The position numbers and the translations under genes are program-made. Of a stretch of DNA of 40,403 nt, positions 24,524 to 33,162 are shown one piece after another. The notes beneath the pieces are model-generated. The model was not told the DNA's origin and searched no databases. It worked only from the letters and a program-made list of their open reading frames with translations. This DNA is from Candidatus Methylumidiphilus alinenensis. GTDB taxonomy: Bacteria > Pseudomonadota > Gammaproteobacteria > Methylococcales > Methylococcaceae. Numbering within the stretch: position 1 is the stretch's first letter; each line of letters opens with the position of its first letter. The stretch lies in the NCBI GenBank assembly GCA_003242955.1, contig QJPH01000269.1:1-40403 (forward strand), in the 5' to 3' direction.

Positions 24524-24774
24524 GGTTTTATACCTGCTTCAATTAAGAATCTTCGCACGGATTTGACCGTGCCCCTGTCTGTTTCTTTGTGCGGGTGTGG
24601 CCGATGAAATACCGCCACTCGCTCGTTCAAAAGGATATTGACGCGGGAACCAGCCCCTTCCTTCACGATGGCTCCCAAGGCGATAAATAGGGTTTCAATG
24701 TCCCTCCAAAGAATGGCGGGACTAACCGGGTCGTTGAAAATATCCTGCAAGGTCTTTCTGTGCTTGCTGTTCAT
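24520..24774 (-). CDS. hicA: HicA-family mRNA interferase toxin
   Basis: This 84-residue toxin (KHRKTLQDIFNDPVSPAILW, then GAGSRVNILLNERVAVFHRP) has the double-stranded RNA-binding-like fold of HicA. The key His is in VFHRPHPHKETD, and VKSVRRFLIEAGIKP closes the domain. HicA cleaves mRNA and arrests growth. The gene is first in the pair, and hicB starts inside its stop (ATGA). Transcription probably starts in the 175-bp gap that leads to the SUMF1-domain gene. Confidence 0.92.
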   Translation of the reverse strand: MNSKHRKTLQDIFNDPVSPAILWRDIETLFIALGAIVKEGAGSRVNILLNERVAVFHRPHPHKETDRGTVKSVRRFLIEAGIKP

Positions 24775-24807
24775 GTGGTTGTGATTGCGCTAAGTTTTAG
24801 CCCATTC

Positions 24808-24836
24808 GGCGCAATACGGCTTGTGCCTATTGCGCC
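24808..24836. repeat. Short REP-like palindrome
   Basis: GGCGCAATA and TATTGCGCC are perfect 9-nt arms around an 11-nt loop, in the gap between hicA and the divergent SUMF1-domain gene. They might form a shared hairpin in the leader. No coding role is seen. Confidence 0.55.
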
Positions 24837-24949
24837 TACCGTGTTGCAAACCCTGTTACGCTTAGTATACTTGGAACTCGAACCTACCTCATTGCCCTTT
24901 TCACATGACGACACAAGAATGGGCAAAAACAAAGAACAAGGGGGCAAAC

Positions 24950-25756
24950 ATGGCTGAAATCACCATTCAAATACCCGCAGGCACGGTGTTTCGGGACAGG
25001 CTGAAAGACGGCAGCGAAGGCCCGACCATGGTGGTCATCCCGGCAGGCCATTTTATGATGGGCTCGCCGGAAGCAGAAAAAGATCGAATATCCAATGAAG
25101 GCCCACAGCATCGCGTGAATTTCGCCAAACCTTTCGCCATGGGCCGCGACCCGGTGACTTTTGACGAATACGACCGGTTTGCCCTAGCCGCCGGAAAGCC
25201 GTTGCGAAACGATCATGGCTGGGGCCGGGGCAATCGACCGGTAATCAGCATGGTTTGGCAACACGCCAAGGCCTACGCCGACTGGTTGTCTCAGCAAACC
25301 GGCCAGCGCTACCGCTTGCCCAGCGAGGCGGAATGGGAATATGCCGCTCGAGCGGGGACCACCACCGCCTACTGGTGGGGCGATGTTTTTGATGCTAATC
25401 GGGCGCATGCTAATCGGGGACTAAGTGCATCTGGTTTTCTGAAGTCGCTGTTTTCCGGCAGTAAGACGAAACATGTGGGCACTTATCCGGTGGACACTTA
25501 TCCAGCCAATCCCTGGGGCCTAAGGGATACGTCAGGCAATGTCTGGGAATGGACTGCCGATGGATGGCACGACAATTATGAAGGCGCCCCCGATGACGGT
25601 TCGGCTTGGGTGACTGGCGGGGACGCTGGTCTGCGCGTGTGGCGGGGCGGCTCGTGGAGCATCGGACCGGTCGGCGTCCGGTCCGCGTACCGGTTCAACC
25701 CGGACAACCCGGGAAACCCCGGCAGCTTCGGTTTTCGCCTCGCTAGGACTTTATGA
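24950..25756 (+). CDS. SUMF1/FGE-domain protein without cysteines
   Basis: The 268-residue protein starts at the ATG at 24950 behind AAGGGGG. It is a SUMF1 (formylglycine-generating enzyme-like) domain: VVIPAGHFMMGSPEAE, RLPSEAEWEYAARAG, LRDTSGNVWEWTADGW, VWRGGSWSIGPVGVRSAYR and a closing GFRLART. True FGE needs active-site cysteines, one of which usually sits just before RSAYR. Here that position is Val and the protein has no cysteine at all. So it is unlikely to make formylglycine; related non-catalytic or regulatory SUMF1 proteins occur in many bacteria. No sulfatase gene is nearby. Confidence 0.88.
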   Translation: MAEITIQIPAGTVFRDRLKDGSEGPTMVVIPAGHFMMGSPEAEKDRISNEGPQHRVNFAKPFAMGRDPVTFDEYDRFALAAGKPLRNDHGWGRGNRPVISMVWQHAKAYADWLSQQTGQRYRLPSEAEWEYAARAGTTTAYWWGDVFDANRAHANRGLSASGFLKSLFSGSKTKHVGTYPVDTYPANPWGLRDTSGNVWEWTADGWHDNYEGAPDDGSAWVTGGDAGLRVWRGGSWSIGPVGVRSAYRFNPDNPGNPGSFGFRLARTL

Positions 25757-25772
25757 CCCTTTGCCCTTTGCT

Positions 25773-25798
25773 CGTTCCCAAACTCCAGTTTGGGAACG
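25773..25798. repeat. Palindrome of the CGTTCCCAA type
   Basis: CGTTCCCAAACT and AGTTTGGGAACG pair perfectly around CC. It lies 17 nt after the SUMF1-domain gene and may end its transcript. Related sequences appear at 33383-33490. Confidence 0.7.
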
Positions 25799-25936
25799 GT
25801 GTCTTGGAATACAAAAGCTATGTTGACAGGATTTGGGTTGTCAGAGCGAACTGAAAATTCCCCCGCACACCCCTCCTTATTTACCCGCGCTTGCGCTACC
25901 ATGGACGCAATGTTTAACTGCAATGATCGGAAACCC

Positions 25937-26722
25937 ATGCTTGCCTACCCTAACATTGATCCCGTCGCCTTCAGCTTAGGCCCTTTGCACGTCCATTGGT
26001 ATGGCCTGATGTATGTAATCGGCATCGGCGGCGCTTGGTGGATGGCGCGTAACCGGGCCAACCGGGGCGATGTTGCCCTGACCGCCAACCAAGTGGAAGA
26101 TCTGATATTTTATTGTGCCTTGGGCGTGATTTTGGGCGGACGCCTAGGTTACACATTCTTCTACAACTTGCCTGCCTTTATCGAGCATCCCTCCATCATT
26201 TTTCGCATCTGGGAAGGGGGCATGTCTTTCCATGGCGGCATGTTAGGCGTGTTCACTGCCATGCTTTGGTACGGTCACAAGCTGGGGTGCGGCTTTTTCA
26301 CCTTGGCTGATTTCATCGGGCCTTTAGTGCCAATCGGGCTGGGTGCAGGCCGTATCGGTAACTTTATCAATGGGGAGCTTTGGGGTAAGGCCACTGACCT
26401 CCCATGGGCGATGGTGTTTCCGGGGGGTGGTCCAGAGCCTCGCCACCCCTCGATGCTTTACGAAGCCCTGCTGGAAGGTCCGGTGTTATATGCTGTTTTA
26501 AACTGGTATATTCGCAAGCCCCGACCGCGCATGGCAACTTCAGGGATGTTCCTGCTGTTTTATGGCGTGTTCCGCTTCGCCGTGGAATTCGTCCGATTGC
26601 CTGACGAACAGATCGGCTATCTGGCTTTCGGCTGGGTGACCATGGGTCAGGTGCTTACCTTGCCGATGATGTTAATCGGAATCTGGCTTATATACTTGGC
26701 CTACAACCGCCAAAACGATTGA
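25937..26722 (+). CDS. lgt: Prolipoprotein diacylglyceryl transferase
   Basis: Lgt transfers diacylglycerol from phosphatidylglycerol to the lipobox cysteine of prolipoproteins in the inner membrane. The start at 25937 (MLAYPNIDPVAFSLGPLHVH) matches the family N terminus; an upstream frame from 25790 has no such match. The 261-residue protein has about seven hydrophobic segments, the signature GRIGNFINGELWG and the earlier SFHGGMLG motif with its essential His. Length and motifs are typical. thyA follows after 91 nt, as in E. coli, where lgt and thyA form an operon. Confidence 0.96.
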   Translation: MLAYPNIDPVAFSLGPLHVHWYGLMYVIGIGGAWWMARNRANRGDVALTANQVEDLIFYCALGVILGGRLGYTFFYNLPAFIEHPSIIFRIWEGGMSFHGGMLGVFTAMLWYGHKLGCGFFTLADFIGPLVPIGLGAGRIGNFINGELWGKATDLPWAMVFPGGGPEPRHPSMLYEALLEGPVLYAVLNWYIRKPRPRMATSGMFLLFYGVFRFAVEFVRLPDEQIGYLAFGWVTMGQVLTLPMMLIGIWLIYLAYNRQND

Positions 26723-26742
26723 ATAAATTATGCGTAAATCCT

Positions 26743-26800
26743 GTAGGGGCGAATTCATTCGCCTATAATACATCAACTTGCCGAATGAATTCGCCCCTAC
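26743..26800. repeat. 58-bp palindrome directly before thyA
   Basis: GTAGGGGCGAATTCATTCG and CGAATGAATTCGCCCCTAC are perfect 19-nt arms around a 20-nt loop. This GTAGGGGCGAATTCATTCG word is known to me as a dispersed repeat in several bacterial groups. It lies between lgt and thyA, ending 13 nt before the thyA ATG, so the hairpin covers the normal ribosome binding zone. Confidence 0.75.
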
Positions 26801-26813
26801 GGCTATTTTAACC

Positions 26814-27608
26814 ATGAAACAATACCACGACCTGATCCGCCGCATTTTAACCGAAGGCAATGAGCAATCTGACCGCACGGGAGTGGGTACTTGGTCGGTT
26901 TTCGGTCACCAGATGCGCTTCGATTTGCGACAAGGCTTCCCCTTGGTCACCACCAAGAAACTGCATTTACGCTCTATCATCCATGAGTTATTGTGGTTTC
27001 TAAGGGGCGAAACCAATATCGCCTACCTCAAGGAAAATGGCGTTACCATTTGGGATGAATGGGCCGATGGAAACGGGGATCTGGGACCGGTCTATGGCAA
27101 GCAATGGCGCGACTGGGCCAGCCCGGATGGTCGCCACATCGACCAAATCGCGGCCTTGATCACGGAAATCAACAACCACCCCGCTTCGCGCAGACAAATC
27201 GTCACCGCCTGGAATCCCGCTGACTTGCCGAAAATGGCCTTGGCTCCCTGCCACTGCTTATTCCAAACGCTGGTAAGTGACGGTCGGTTGCATTTGCAAC
27301 TTTATCAACGCTCCTGTGATGTGTTTATCGGCTTGCCATTCAACTTGGCCAGCTATGCATTGCTGTTGATGCTGCTGGCCCAACAATGTGGGCTGGAACC
27401 GGGCGAATTCGTTTGGACTGGCGGCGATGTCCATATCTACAAGAATCACTTGGACCAAGTGCGCTTGCAGATTTCCAGGGAACCTTACCCGTTGCCTATC
27501 CTACGGATCAACCGCAAGTCACCAGCCATCGACCAATACCGTTTTGAGGATTTCGAGGTGATAGGCTACCAAGCCCATCCCCATATCAAGGGGGATGTTG
27601 CGGTTTGA
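26814..27608 (+). CDS. thyA: Thymidylate synthase
   Basis: ThyA methylates dUMP with methylene-tetrahydrofolate to make dTMP. The start at 26814 ([15 protein letters not shown]) gives 264 residues, exactly the E. coli length. Visible motifs are the catalytic Cys in LAPCHCLFQ, the dUMP-binding [26 protein letters not shown] and the closing HIKGDVAV. A start at 26778 would add residues that come only from the palindrome. The gene has no clear Shine-Dalgarno sequence, as the palindrome fills that region. Confidence 0.97.
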   Translation: MKQYHDLIRRILTEGNEQSDRTGVGTWSVFGHQMRFDLRQGFPLVTTKKLHLRSIIHELLWFLRGETNIAYLKENGVTIWDEWADGNGDLGPVYGKQWRDWASPDGRHIDQIAALITEINNHPASRRQIVTAWNPADLPKMALAPCHCLFQTLVSDGRLHLQLYQRSCDVFIGLPFNLASYALLLMLLAQQCGLEPGEFVWTGGDVHIYKNHLDQVRLQISREPYPLPILRINRKSPAIDQYRFEDFEVIGYQAHPHIKGDVAV

Positions 27609-27614
27609 CCTATT

Positions 27615-27642
27615 TTGATAAATCCTATGACTGGCCTATAAT
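27615..27642 (+). promoter_or_regulatory. Sigma-70-type promoter of metK
   Basis: TTGATA (27615-27620) and TATAAT (27637-27642) are spaced by 16 nt, close to consensus. The 52-nt leader to the metK start carries the AAGGA site and no obvious SAM-riboswitch fold. Confidence 0.65.
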
Positions 27643-27694
27643 GGCAAACTTTAATTTTTTATCGTCAATTCAACTTATTTAAGGAATGACATCA

Positions 27695-28861
27695 GTGAGC
27701 AAAAACTTCATTTTCACCTCCGAATCCGTATCCGAAGGCCATCCTGACAAGGTAGCCGACCAGATTTCCGATGCCATCCTTGATGCCATCCTCGATCAAG
27801 ACAAGCACTCGCGTGTCGCTGCCGAAACCTTGACCAACACCGGGTTAGTCGTATTGGCCGGGGAAATCACCACCAGTGCCAATGTCGATTACATTAAAGT
27901 AACCCGCGATACGCTACGTGAAATCGGCTACGACAACACGGAATACGGCATCGACTACAAAGGCTGCGCCGTTTTGGTGGCCTATGACAAACAATCGCCT
28001 GATATCGCCCAGGGCGTCAACAAGGCTTATGATGACGATCTCGACCAAGGTGCTGGCGACCAAGGTTTAATGTTCGGGTTTGCTTGTGACGAAACACCCG
28101 TGTTAATGCCGCTACCGATCTACCTTTCGCATCGTCTTGTGGAACGTCAGTCGCAATTGCGCCGTTCCGGCGAATTACCCTGGCTGCGCCCCGATGCCAA
28201 GAGCCAGGTCACCGTCCGCTATGAGGACGGCAAGCCTGATGCCATTGATACCGTTGTAATCTCCACCCAGCATGCGCCGGATATTGATTTGCCGCAAATC
28301 CGCGAGGCAGTCATCGAACTCATCATCAAGCACATCCTGCCCCCGGAACTGGTCAAAGGCGAGATCAAATATCTGGTCAACCCCACCGGGCGTTTCGTAG
28401 TAGGCGGACCGCAAGGCGATTGCGGACTGACTGGGCGCAAGATCATCGTCGATACCTATGGTGGCTCAGCCCCCCACGGCGGCGGTGCTTTCTCCGGCAA
28501 AGACCCGTCCAAGGTGGACCGTTCCGCCGCGTATGCAGGCCGTTATGTGGCGAAGAACATCGTCGCCGCTGGCCTGGCTTCGCGTTGCCAGATTCAGATT
28601 TCCTATGCCATCGGTGTCTCCAAGCCGACCAGTGTGATGGTGGAAACTTATGGCACCGGCAAGGTCAGCGATGAACAGATCACCGAACTGGTGCTGCAAC
28701 ATTTCGACCTCCGCCCGAAGGGCATCGTCAACATGCTCGACCTGCTGCGCCCGATCTACAAAAAGACCGCCGCTTATGGTCATTTTGGCCGTGAAGAGCC
28801 GGAATTCACTTGGGAGAAGACCGACAAGGCCGAAGCACTGCGTTTTGACGCGGGGTTGTAA
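27695..28861 (+). CDS. metK: S-adenosylmethionine synthetase
   Basis: MetK makes SAM from methionine and ATP. I use the GTG at 27695, since AAGGA lies 10 nt before it and the protein then opens with the family start [19 protein letters not shown]. The ATG at 27686 is only 1 nt from that site. The 388-residue product contains [10 protein letters not shown], the P-loop-like [18 protein letters not shown] and the closing [12 protein letters not shown]. Length and motifs are normal. SAM demand is general, so there is no special link with the next gene fhcA. Confidence 0.97.
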   Translation: MSKNFIFTSESVSEGHPDKVADQISDAILDAILDQDKHSRVAAETLTNTGLVVLAGEITTSANVDYIKVTRDTLREIGYDNTEYGIDYKGCAVLVAYDKQSPDIAQGVNKAYDDDLDQGAGDQGLMFGFACDETPVLMPLPIYLSHRLVERQSQLRRSGELPWLRPDAKSQVTVRYEDGKPDAIDTVVISTQHAPDIDLPQIREAVIELIIKHILPPELVKGEIKYLVNPTGRFVVGGPQGDCGLTGRKIIVDTYGGSAPHGGGAFSGKDPSKVDRSAAYAGRYVAKNIVAAGLASRCQIQISYAIGVSKPTSVMVETYGTGKVSDEQITELVLQHFDLRPKGIVNMLDLLRPIYKKTAAYGHFGREEPEFTWEKTDKAEALRFDAGL

Positions 28862-28956
28862 AGCAAGCCTTTTACCCATCTCCAGCGGGAGAGGCAGGGG
28901 TGAGGGTGTCAAAAAAGTTAGCTGGTTCCAAGCTCCGGCTTCACATCCATTAGTGT

Positions 28957-29004
28957 TATTCCGGCAGGGACCGCCGGAATCTGTGCGCCTTAACGGGCGC
29001 ACAG
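28957..29004. repeat. Partial repeat and hairpin between metK and fhcA
   Basis: A short segment (TTATTCCGGCAGGGACCGCCGGAAT) with half-similarity to the ends of family A elements lies before a hairpin, CTGTGCGCC (28981-28989) with GGCGCACAG (28996-29004). The hairpin resembles the palindrome at 23054. The 259-bp metK-fhcA gap holds no gene, in particular no fhcB. Confidence 0.5.
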
Positions 29005-29120
29005 TCAATAAAGTCTAAAATCGGAATGACGTAATTGCTGAGACATCTCGCTAATCAGGAAACCGAATAAGCCAAATAGCCAACGAACAACGCAAAGAAC
29101 TCAACAGGAGAGTCACCACT

Positions 29121-30782
29121 ATGCTAACCAAACTCACCGGCGGCAAAGTCTATGACCCCGCCCACGGCATCAACGGCGAAATCCGCGACATATGGATTCG
29201 GGATGGTCGAATCGTCGCCAATCCTGGCGATAGCCAGCCTGCCGAAGAATATGACTTGCGCGGCAAAATCGTCATGGCCGGGGCCATCGACATGCACACC
29301 CACATCGGCGGCGGCAAAGTCACCATTGCCCGGAACCTATTGCCGGAGGATCATCGTGGCGATCCGGTCGAACGTGAAGGCTTGATGCGGGCCGGCTGCG
29401 GCCATGCCGTGCCATCCACGCTGACCACCGGCTACCGTTACGCGGAAATGGGCTACACGGCGGGCTTCGAGCCGGCGGTACTGCCCGTCAACGCCCGACA
29501 GGCCCACCATGAAATGGCCGATGTGCCATTGATGGACGTGGGCGGTTATGTGATGCTCGGCAGTGACGATTATTTCCTGCGCATGTTGTCCTCTGGCAAA
29601 ACCCAAGAAGAAATCAACAACTATGTCGCTTGGACTATTCATTCCAGCCAGACCATCGGTGTAAAAGTCGTCAATCCCGGCGGCATCAGCGCATTCAAAT
29701 TCAACCAGCGTAGCTTGGATTTGGACGAGCAGCATACTTACTACCATGTCACCCCGAGAAAAGTGCTGCAAACCCTAGCCCGTGCCGTGCATGAGCTCGG
29801 TGTGCCGCAGCCATTGCATGTGCATGGTTGTAACCTAGGGGTTCCCGGTAATATGCAGACGACGCTGGATACCATCAGCGGCATCGAAGGCTTGCCTATG
29901 CACCTGACCCATATTCAGTTTCACAGCTACGGCACGGAAGGCGACCGCAAGTTTTCCTCCGGCGCGGCGCAGATTGCCGAAGCGTTCAACAACAACAAAA
30001 ATATTACGATGGACGTGGGGCAGGTGTTGTTTGGTGCGACCGTCACCGCCTCCGGCGACTCGCAGCGCCAGTTTGCCAATTCCGCCCATGCCCACAACGG
30101 CAAATGGGTGATTATGGATATCGAATGTGACGCCGGCTGCGGCGTGGTGCCGTTCAAATACAAGGACAAGAATTTCGTCAATGCCTTGCAATGGGCCATT
30201 GGCTTGGAAATCTTCCTGCTCGCCGAAGACCCTTGGCGGATTTTCCTGACAACCGATCACCCCAACGGCGCACCGTTCACCATGTATCCGCATTTGATCA
30301 AGTTGCTGACGAACAAGAGCTTCCGCAATGACATGCTGGCAACCGTCAACCCCGATGCAGCAGCGTTGAGTACACTGGGAACGATAGACCGCGAATATTC
30401 ATTATACGAAATCGCCATCATGACCCGTGCAGGCGCGGCGCGGCTGCTGGGTCTGAAAGACCGGGGCCATTTGGGCGAGGGCGCGGGGGCGGACATTACC
30501 GTCTATACTGAACAAGAAGACAAGGAAGCCATGTTTGCCAAGCCGGATTATGTGTTCAAAGACGGCGAGTTGGTCGTCAAGCAGGGCGAAGTGGTGAAAA
30601 TCGTCTGGGGCAATGTCCACACCGTCAAGCCCGAATTCGACAGGGGTCCGGTCGAGAAAGACTTGAAGGATTATTACGACCGCTATCTGACGATGAAGCT
30701 GGATAATTTTATCATCCGGGATGAAGAGATTGAGGGGGATGGAAGGAGCAAGATTATTGTGCATCCGTGTGGAAGGGCTTAA
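29121..30782 (+). CDS. fhcA: Formyltransferase/hydrolase complex subunit A
   Basis: FhcA is an amidohydrolase-family relative of formylmethanofuran dehydrogenase subunit A. In methylotrophs it belongs to the FhcABCD complex, which releases formate from formyl-H4MPT through a methanofuran-type carrier. The metal-binding pattern AIDMHTHIGGGK (His59, His61) is visible, with later His in PLHVHG and MHLTHIQFHSYG and a closing amidohydrolase motif (GEGAGADITVYTEQED). The 553-residue length is normal. A GGAGAG site precedes the ATG. The usual order is fhcB-A-D-C, but here fhcB is absent upstream and fhcD lies 4.9 kb downstream behind accessory genes. Confidence 0.95.
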   Translation: MLTKLTGGKVYDPAHGINGEIRDIWIRDGRIVANPGDSQPAEEYDLRGKIVMAGAIDMHTHIGGGKVTIARNLLPEDHRGDPVEREGLMRAGCGHAVPSTLTTGYRYAEMGYTAGFEPAVLPVNARQAHHEMADVPLMDVGGYVMLGSDDYFLRMLSSGKTQEEINNYVAWTIHSSQTIGVKVVNPGGISAFKFNQRSLDLDEQHTYYHVTPRKVLQTLARAVHELGVPQPLHVHGCNLGVPGNMQTTLDTISGIEGLPMHLTHIQFHSYGTEGDRKFSSGAAQIAEAFNNNKNITMDVGQVLFGATVTASGDSQRQFANSAHAHNGKWVIMDIECDAGCGVVPFKYKDKNFVNALQWAIGLEIFLLAEDPWRIFLTTDHPNGAPFTMYPHLIKLLTNKSFRNDMLATVNPDAAALSTLGTIDREYSLYEIAIMTRAGAARLLGLKDRGHLGEGAGADITVYTEQEDKEAMFAKPDYVFKDGELVVKQGEVVKIVWGNVHTVKPEFDRGPVEKDLKDYYDRYLTMKLDNFIIRDEEIEGDGRSKIIVHPCGRA

Positions 30783-30791
30783 TTACTCAAG

Positions 30792-30992
30792 ATGCCTAGA
30801 AAAATTCGGGAGTTGATTCAGGCATTGGAACAAGCTGGTTTTGTGAACAGGGGCGGCAAAGGCAGCCACCGTAAATTTGTCCACCCCAAAGTGGGCAAGC
30901 CAATTGTGATTTCCGGCCAGACTGGTGATGATGTCCAATCCTATCAGGAAAAAGCAGTCAAGGCAGCGATAGAGGAGTCTATTAAAAAATGA
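30792..30992 (+). CDS. hicA: HicA-family toxin
   Basis: This 66-residue short HicA (IRELIQALEQAGFVNRGGKG, then HRKFVHPKVGKPIVISGQTG) has the Gly-rich loop and the catalytic His in SHRKFVHP. It is expected to be an mRNA interferase. It starts only 9 nt after the fhcA stop with no space for its own promoter, so it is probably read through from fhcA. The partner hicB overlaps its end by 4 nt (ATGA). Confidence 0.92.
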   Translation: MPRKIRELIQALEQAGFVNRGGKGSHRKFVHPKVGKPIVISGQTGDDVQSYQEKAVKAAIEESIKK

Positions 30993-31228
30993 ACGATGCC
31001 AACCGTTATGTCAAGATAGTAGAATGGTCCGACGTAGATCAATGTTACATAGGCAGTTGCCCTGGCCTATTTTATGGCGGATGTCATGGTATTGACGAAA
31101 AACTTGTTTTCGCCGAACTTTGCGAAATAGTTGATGAAACCCTAGAACTTTATCAACAGGATAACAAACCTTTACCGCCTGTGACGGCAGGCAGGGATTA
31201 TGCTGATAGGATGCTTGATGTTGCCTAA
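30989..31228 (+). CDS. hicB: HicB-family antitoxin, short form
   Basis: The 79-residue protein (YVKIVEWSDVDQCYIGSCPG, then LYQQDNKPLPP) is a minimal HicB: an RNase H-like beta-alpha domain without a full DNA-binding tail. It should neutralise the HicA encoded just before it. The missing ribbon-helix-helix suggests weak or no autoregulation, which fits with expression from the fhcA transcript. A 72-bp inverted repeat begins directly after its stop. Confidence 0.85.
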   Translation: MNDANRYVKIVEWSDVDQCYIGSCPGLFYGGCHGIDEKLVFAELCEIVDETLELYQQDNKPLPPVTAGRDYADRMLDVA

Positions 31229-31300
31229 TACAGCGTTTTTAACATCAAATTGTTACTTGAAAAACCCCTTTAGTTCTTCCTTGAATAGGAAAACGCTGTA
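31229..31300. repeat. 72-bp element with TACAGCGTTTT ends
   Basis: TACAGCGTTTT (31229-31239) and AAAACGCTGTA (31290-31300) are perfect inverted ends. The element fills exactly the space between the HicB stop and the ATG at 31301. The same end sequence occurs once more at 34763 before the gene at 34783. It has no coding capacity. The inner part may carry the promoter of the next gene. Confidence 0.6.
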
Positions 31301-31672
31301 ATGAGTACCATTATTCTTGACACCTTAGAATTCGCCACCAAATTAAAAGCGGGTGGTTTCACCGAACAACAGGCGGAAACCCAAGCCCGAGCCATTGCTG
31401 AAATTGTGGAGAAGCAACTGGCGACTAGGCAGGATGTTGAAGCATGGGAAGCCGATTTGAAGCGGGATATTCATGAATCGGAAAATCGGCTTGAGGTCAG
31501 GATCAAGGAACTGGAAATATCGTTGAGAAAAGATATTGAAGTCTTGCGGGCTGAGGTTAAAAGAGATATTGCCGAAACCAAAGCCGAGTTAATCCGCTGG
31601 GTGGTTGGAGTGGGTATCCTGCAACTGACCATTATCACGGCGTTGCTGCTTAAATTGGCAAATCAACTATGA
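31301..31672 (+). CDS. DUF1640-like coiled-coil membrane protein
   Basis: The 123-residue protein has the pattern of the DUF1640/CCDC90 family: LDTLEFATKLKAGGFTEQQA, then a long coiled coil (ENRLEVRIKELEISLRKDIE and LRAEVKRDIAETKAELIRW) and a single C-terminal transmembrane helix (VVGVGILQLTIITALLLKLA). These proteins form trimeric membrane-anchored stalks of unknown role in bacteria. The stop overlaps the start of the TPR gene by 4 nt (ATGA), so the two are co-translated. Confidence 0.85.
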   Translation: MSTIILDTLEFATKLKAGGFTEQQAETQARAIAEIVEKQLATRQDVEAWEADLKRDIHESENRLEVRIKELEISLRKDIEVLRAEVKRDIAETKAELIRWVVGVGILQLTIITALLLKLANQL

Positions 31673-33162
31673 AGTTAACTAATGCTGGAAAATTGAAGTT
31701 GTTGATAGTGTTCCTGCTGGTGTTGACTTGCACGGGTTGCGCACTTGTTACGAACATAAGCGAGGCACAGAAGTATGTACAGGCGGGAAAATACAAAGAG
31801 GCCGAACAGCTTTACCTGAAAGCTATCAACGAATTAAAAAGTGACAGCAGCTTAAAAGGGCAGATATATAACAATCTTGGTGTTATCTATGACAAACAAG
31901 GCCGGTATAAGGAAGCCGAACAAGCTTGGCTTAGAGCACTTGAGATAAAAAAGACCTCTGGCGAAGATAAATACCTTGCATCGGGATTTCATAATCTAGG
32001 TTGTCTATATCTTCAACAGGCCCGCTATAAAGAAGCTAAACAATTTATGCAAGAAGGCAATGCTATATGGGTAAGAACAGAAGGATCAAATTATATTGAT
32101 TTGGTTTCATCTTTTGACTCCTTAGCAGGCCTGCAATACCGGCTTGGAAACTACCAGGAAGCCGATGCTCTGGCTAAACAAGCACTTGCCATTGCAGAGA
32201 AACAATTATCATCACACCCCAAGTACATGGGATATGCCTATGGTGCATTTGGCGGAATTTATTATGACCAAGGCCGCTATACCGATGCAGAGAAGGCGTA
32301 TCAACAATCCTTGGGGTTTTTCCGGCAAGAACTGGGGGCTGAACATCCTGACAACGTAGAAAGCTTGACAGGTCTTGCCAAAGTTTATGCCGCTGAAGAT
32401 CGTAGCAGCGAAGCGGAAACGCTTTATCGACATGCTGCGAATATTGCCCAGAAATCCCTTAGCACTGCCAACCCCACGTTAGCCGACGCGCTTGACGGCC
32501 AGTCTGATCTGTATCGCAAACAGGGGCGGACTGTTGAGGCGGAGGAAAACTATAAGCGCGCCTTGATCATGCGTGAACAGATGATGGGCATGGAACATCC
32601 TGAGATTGCCAAATCTCTTAATAACCTAGGCGGATTGTACCTTGACCAACAGCGTTTGGCTGATGCGGAGCCGTTTTTTTTGCGGGCACTGGCGATGCAA
32701 GAAAAGATGCTTGGCTCGGAACACCCGAAACTTGCAGCAACACTGGACAATCTCGCCCAAGTTCGTGCCCGGCAGGGGCGGATGAAAGAATCAGATGCGC
32801 TTTACCAACGGGCTATAGACATACAGGAACGGGTTTTGGGGTCACAACACCCAGATGTCGCGCAAACACTATACAACCAAGGCGGGTTGTATTTCCAACT
32901 AAAGCGTTACCCCGGTTGCGAAGAGAATTTCCAACGCGCTTTGAGCATTCGCCAAGCTGCTTTTGGCGGTCACCACCCCGACGTGGCCCGCAGTCTCAAT
33001 AGCCTAGGCGTTCTATACGCAGTCCAAGGTCAGTATGCCAAAGCCGAGCCTTTGCTAACGCAAGCTGTCAGTATATTTGAGGCTGTTTTTAAACCTGACC
33101 ATTGGGAAATTGCTAAATGCCGCGAAGACCTTGAAAAGCTTCGTAAAGCTAAGGGACATTAG
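31669..33162 (+). CDS. Tetratricopeptide-repeat protein, probable lipoprotein
   Basis: The 497-residue protein begins with a short signal (LLIVFLLVLTCTGCALV) that has a possible, though non-ideal, lipobox at the Cys of TGC. It then carries about ten TPR units of the kinesin light chain type, spaced roughly 42 residues apart, for example GQIYNNLGVIYDKQGRYKEA and HPEIAKSLNNLGGLYLDQQR. TPR arrays bind partner proteins. It is co-translated with the DUF1640-like gene, so a membrane-linked pair is likely. No catalytic domain is seen. Confidence 0.9.
   Translation: MKLTNAGKLKLLIVFLLVLTCTGCALVTNISEAQKYVQAGKYKEAEQLYLKAINELKSDSSLKGQIYNNLGVIYDKQGRYKEAEQAWLRALEIKKTSGEDKYLASGFHNLGCLYLQQARYKEAKQFMQEGNAIWVRTEGSNYIDLVSSFDSLAGLQYRLGNYQEADALAKQALAIAEKQLSSHPKYMGYAYGAFGGIYYDQGRYTDAEKAYQQSLGFFRQELGAEHPDNVESLTGLAKVYAAEDRSSEAETLYRHAANIAQKSLSTANPTLADALDGQSDLYRKQGRTVEAEENYKRALIMREQMMGMEHPEIAKSLNNLGGLYLDQQRLADAEPFFLRALAMQEKMLGSEHPKLAATLDNLAQVRARQGRMKESDALYQRAIDIQERVLGSQHPDVAQTLYNQGGLYFQLKRYPGCEENFQRALSIRQAAFGGHHPDVARSLNSLGVLYAVQGQYAKAEPLLTQAVSIFEAVFKPDHWEIAKCREDLEKLRKAKGH

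Noticed and set aside
27609-27694. SAM riboswitch before metK
   Set aside because: The leader after the promoter is only about 50 nt and shows no kink-turn or multi-helix pattern.
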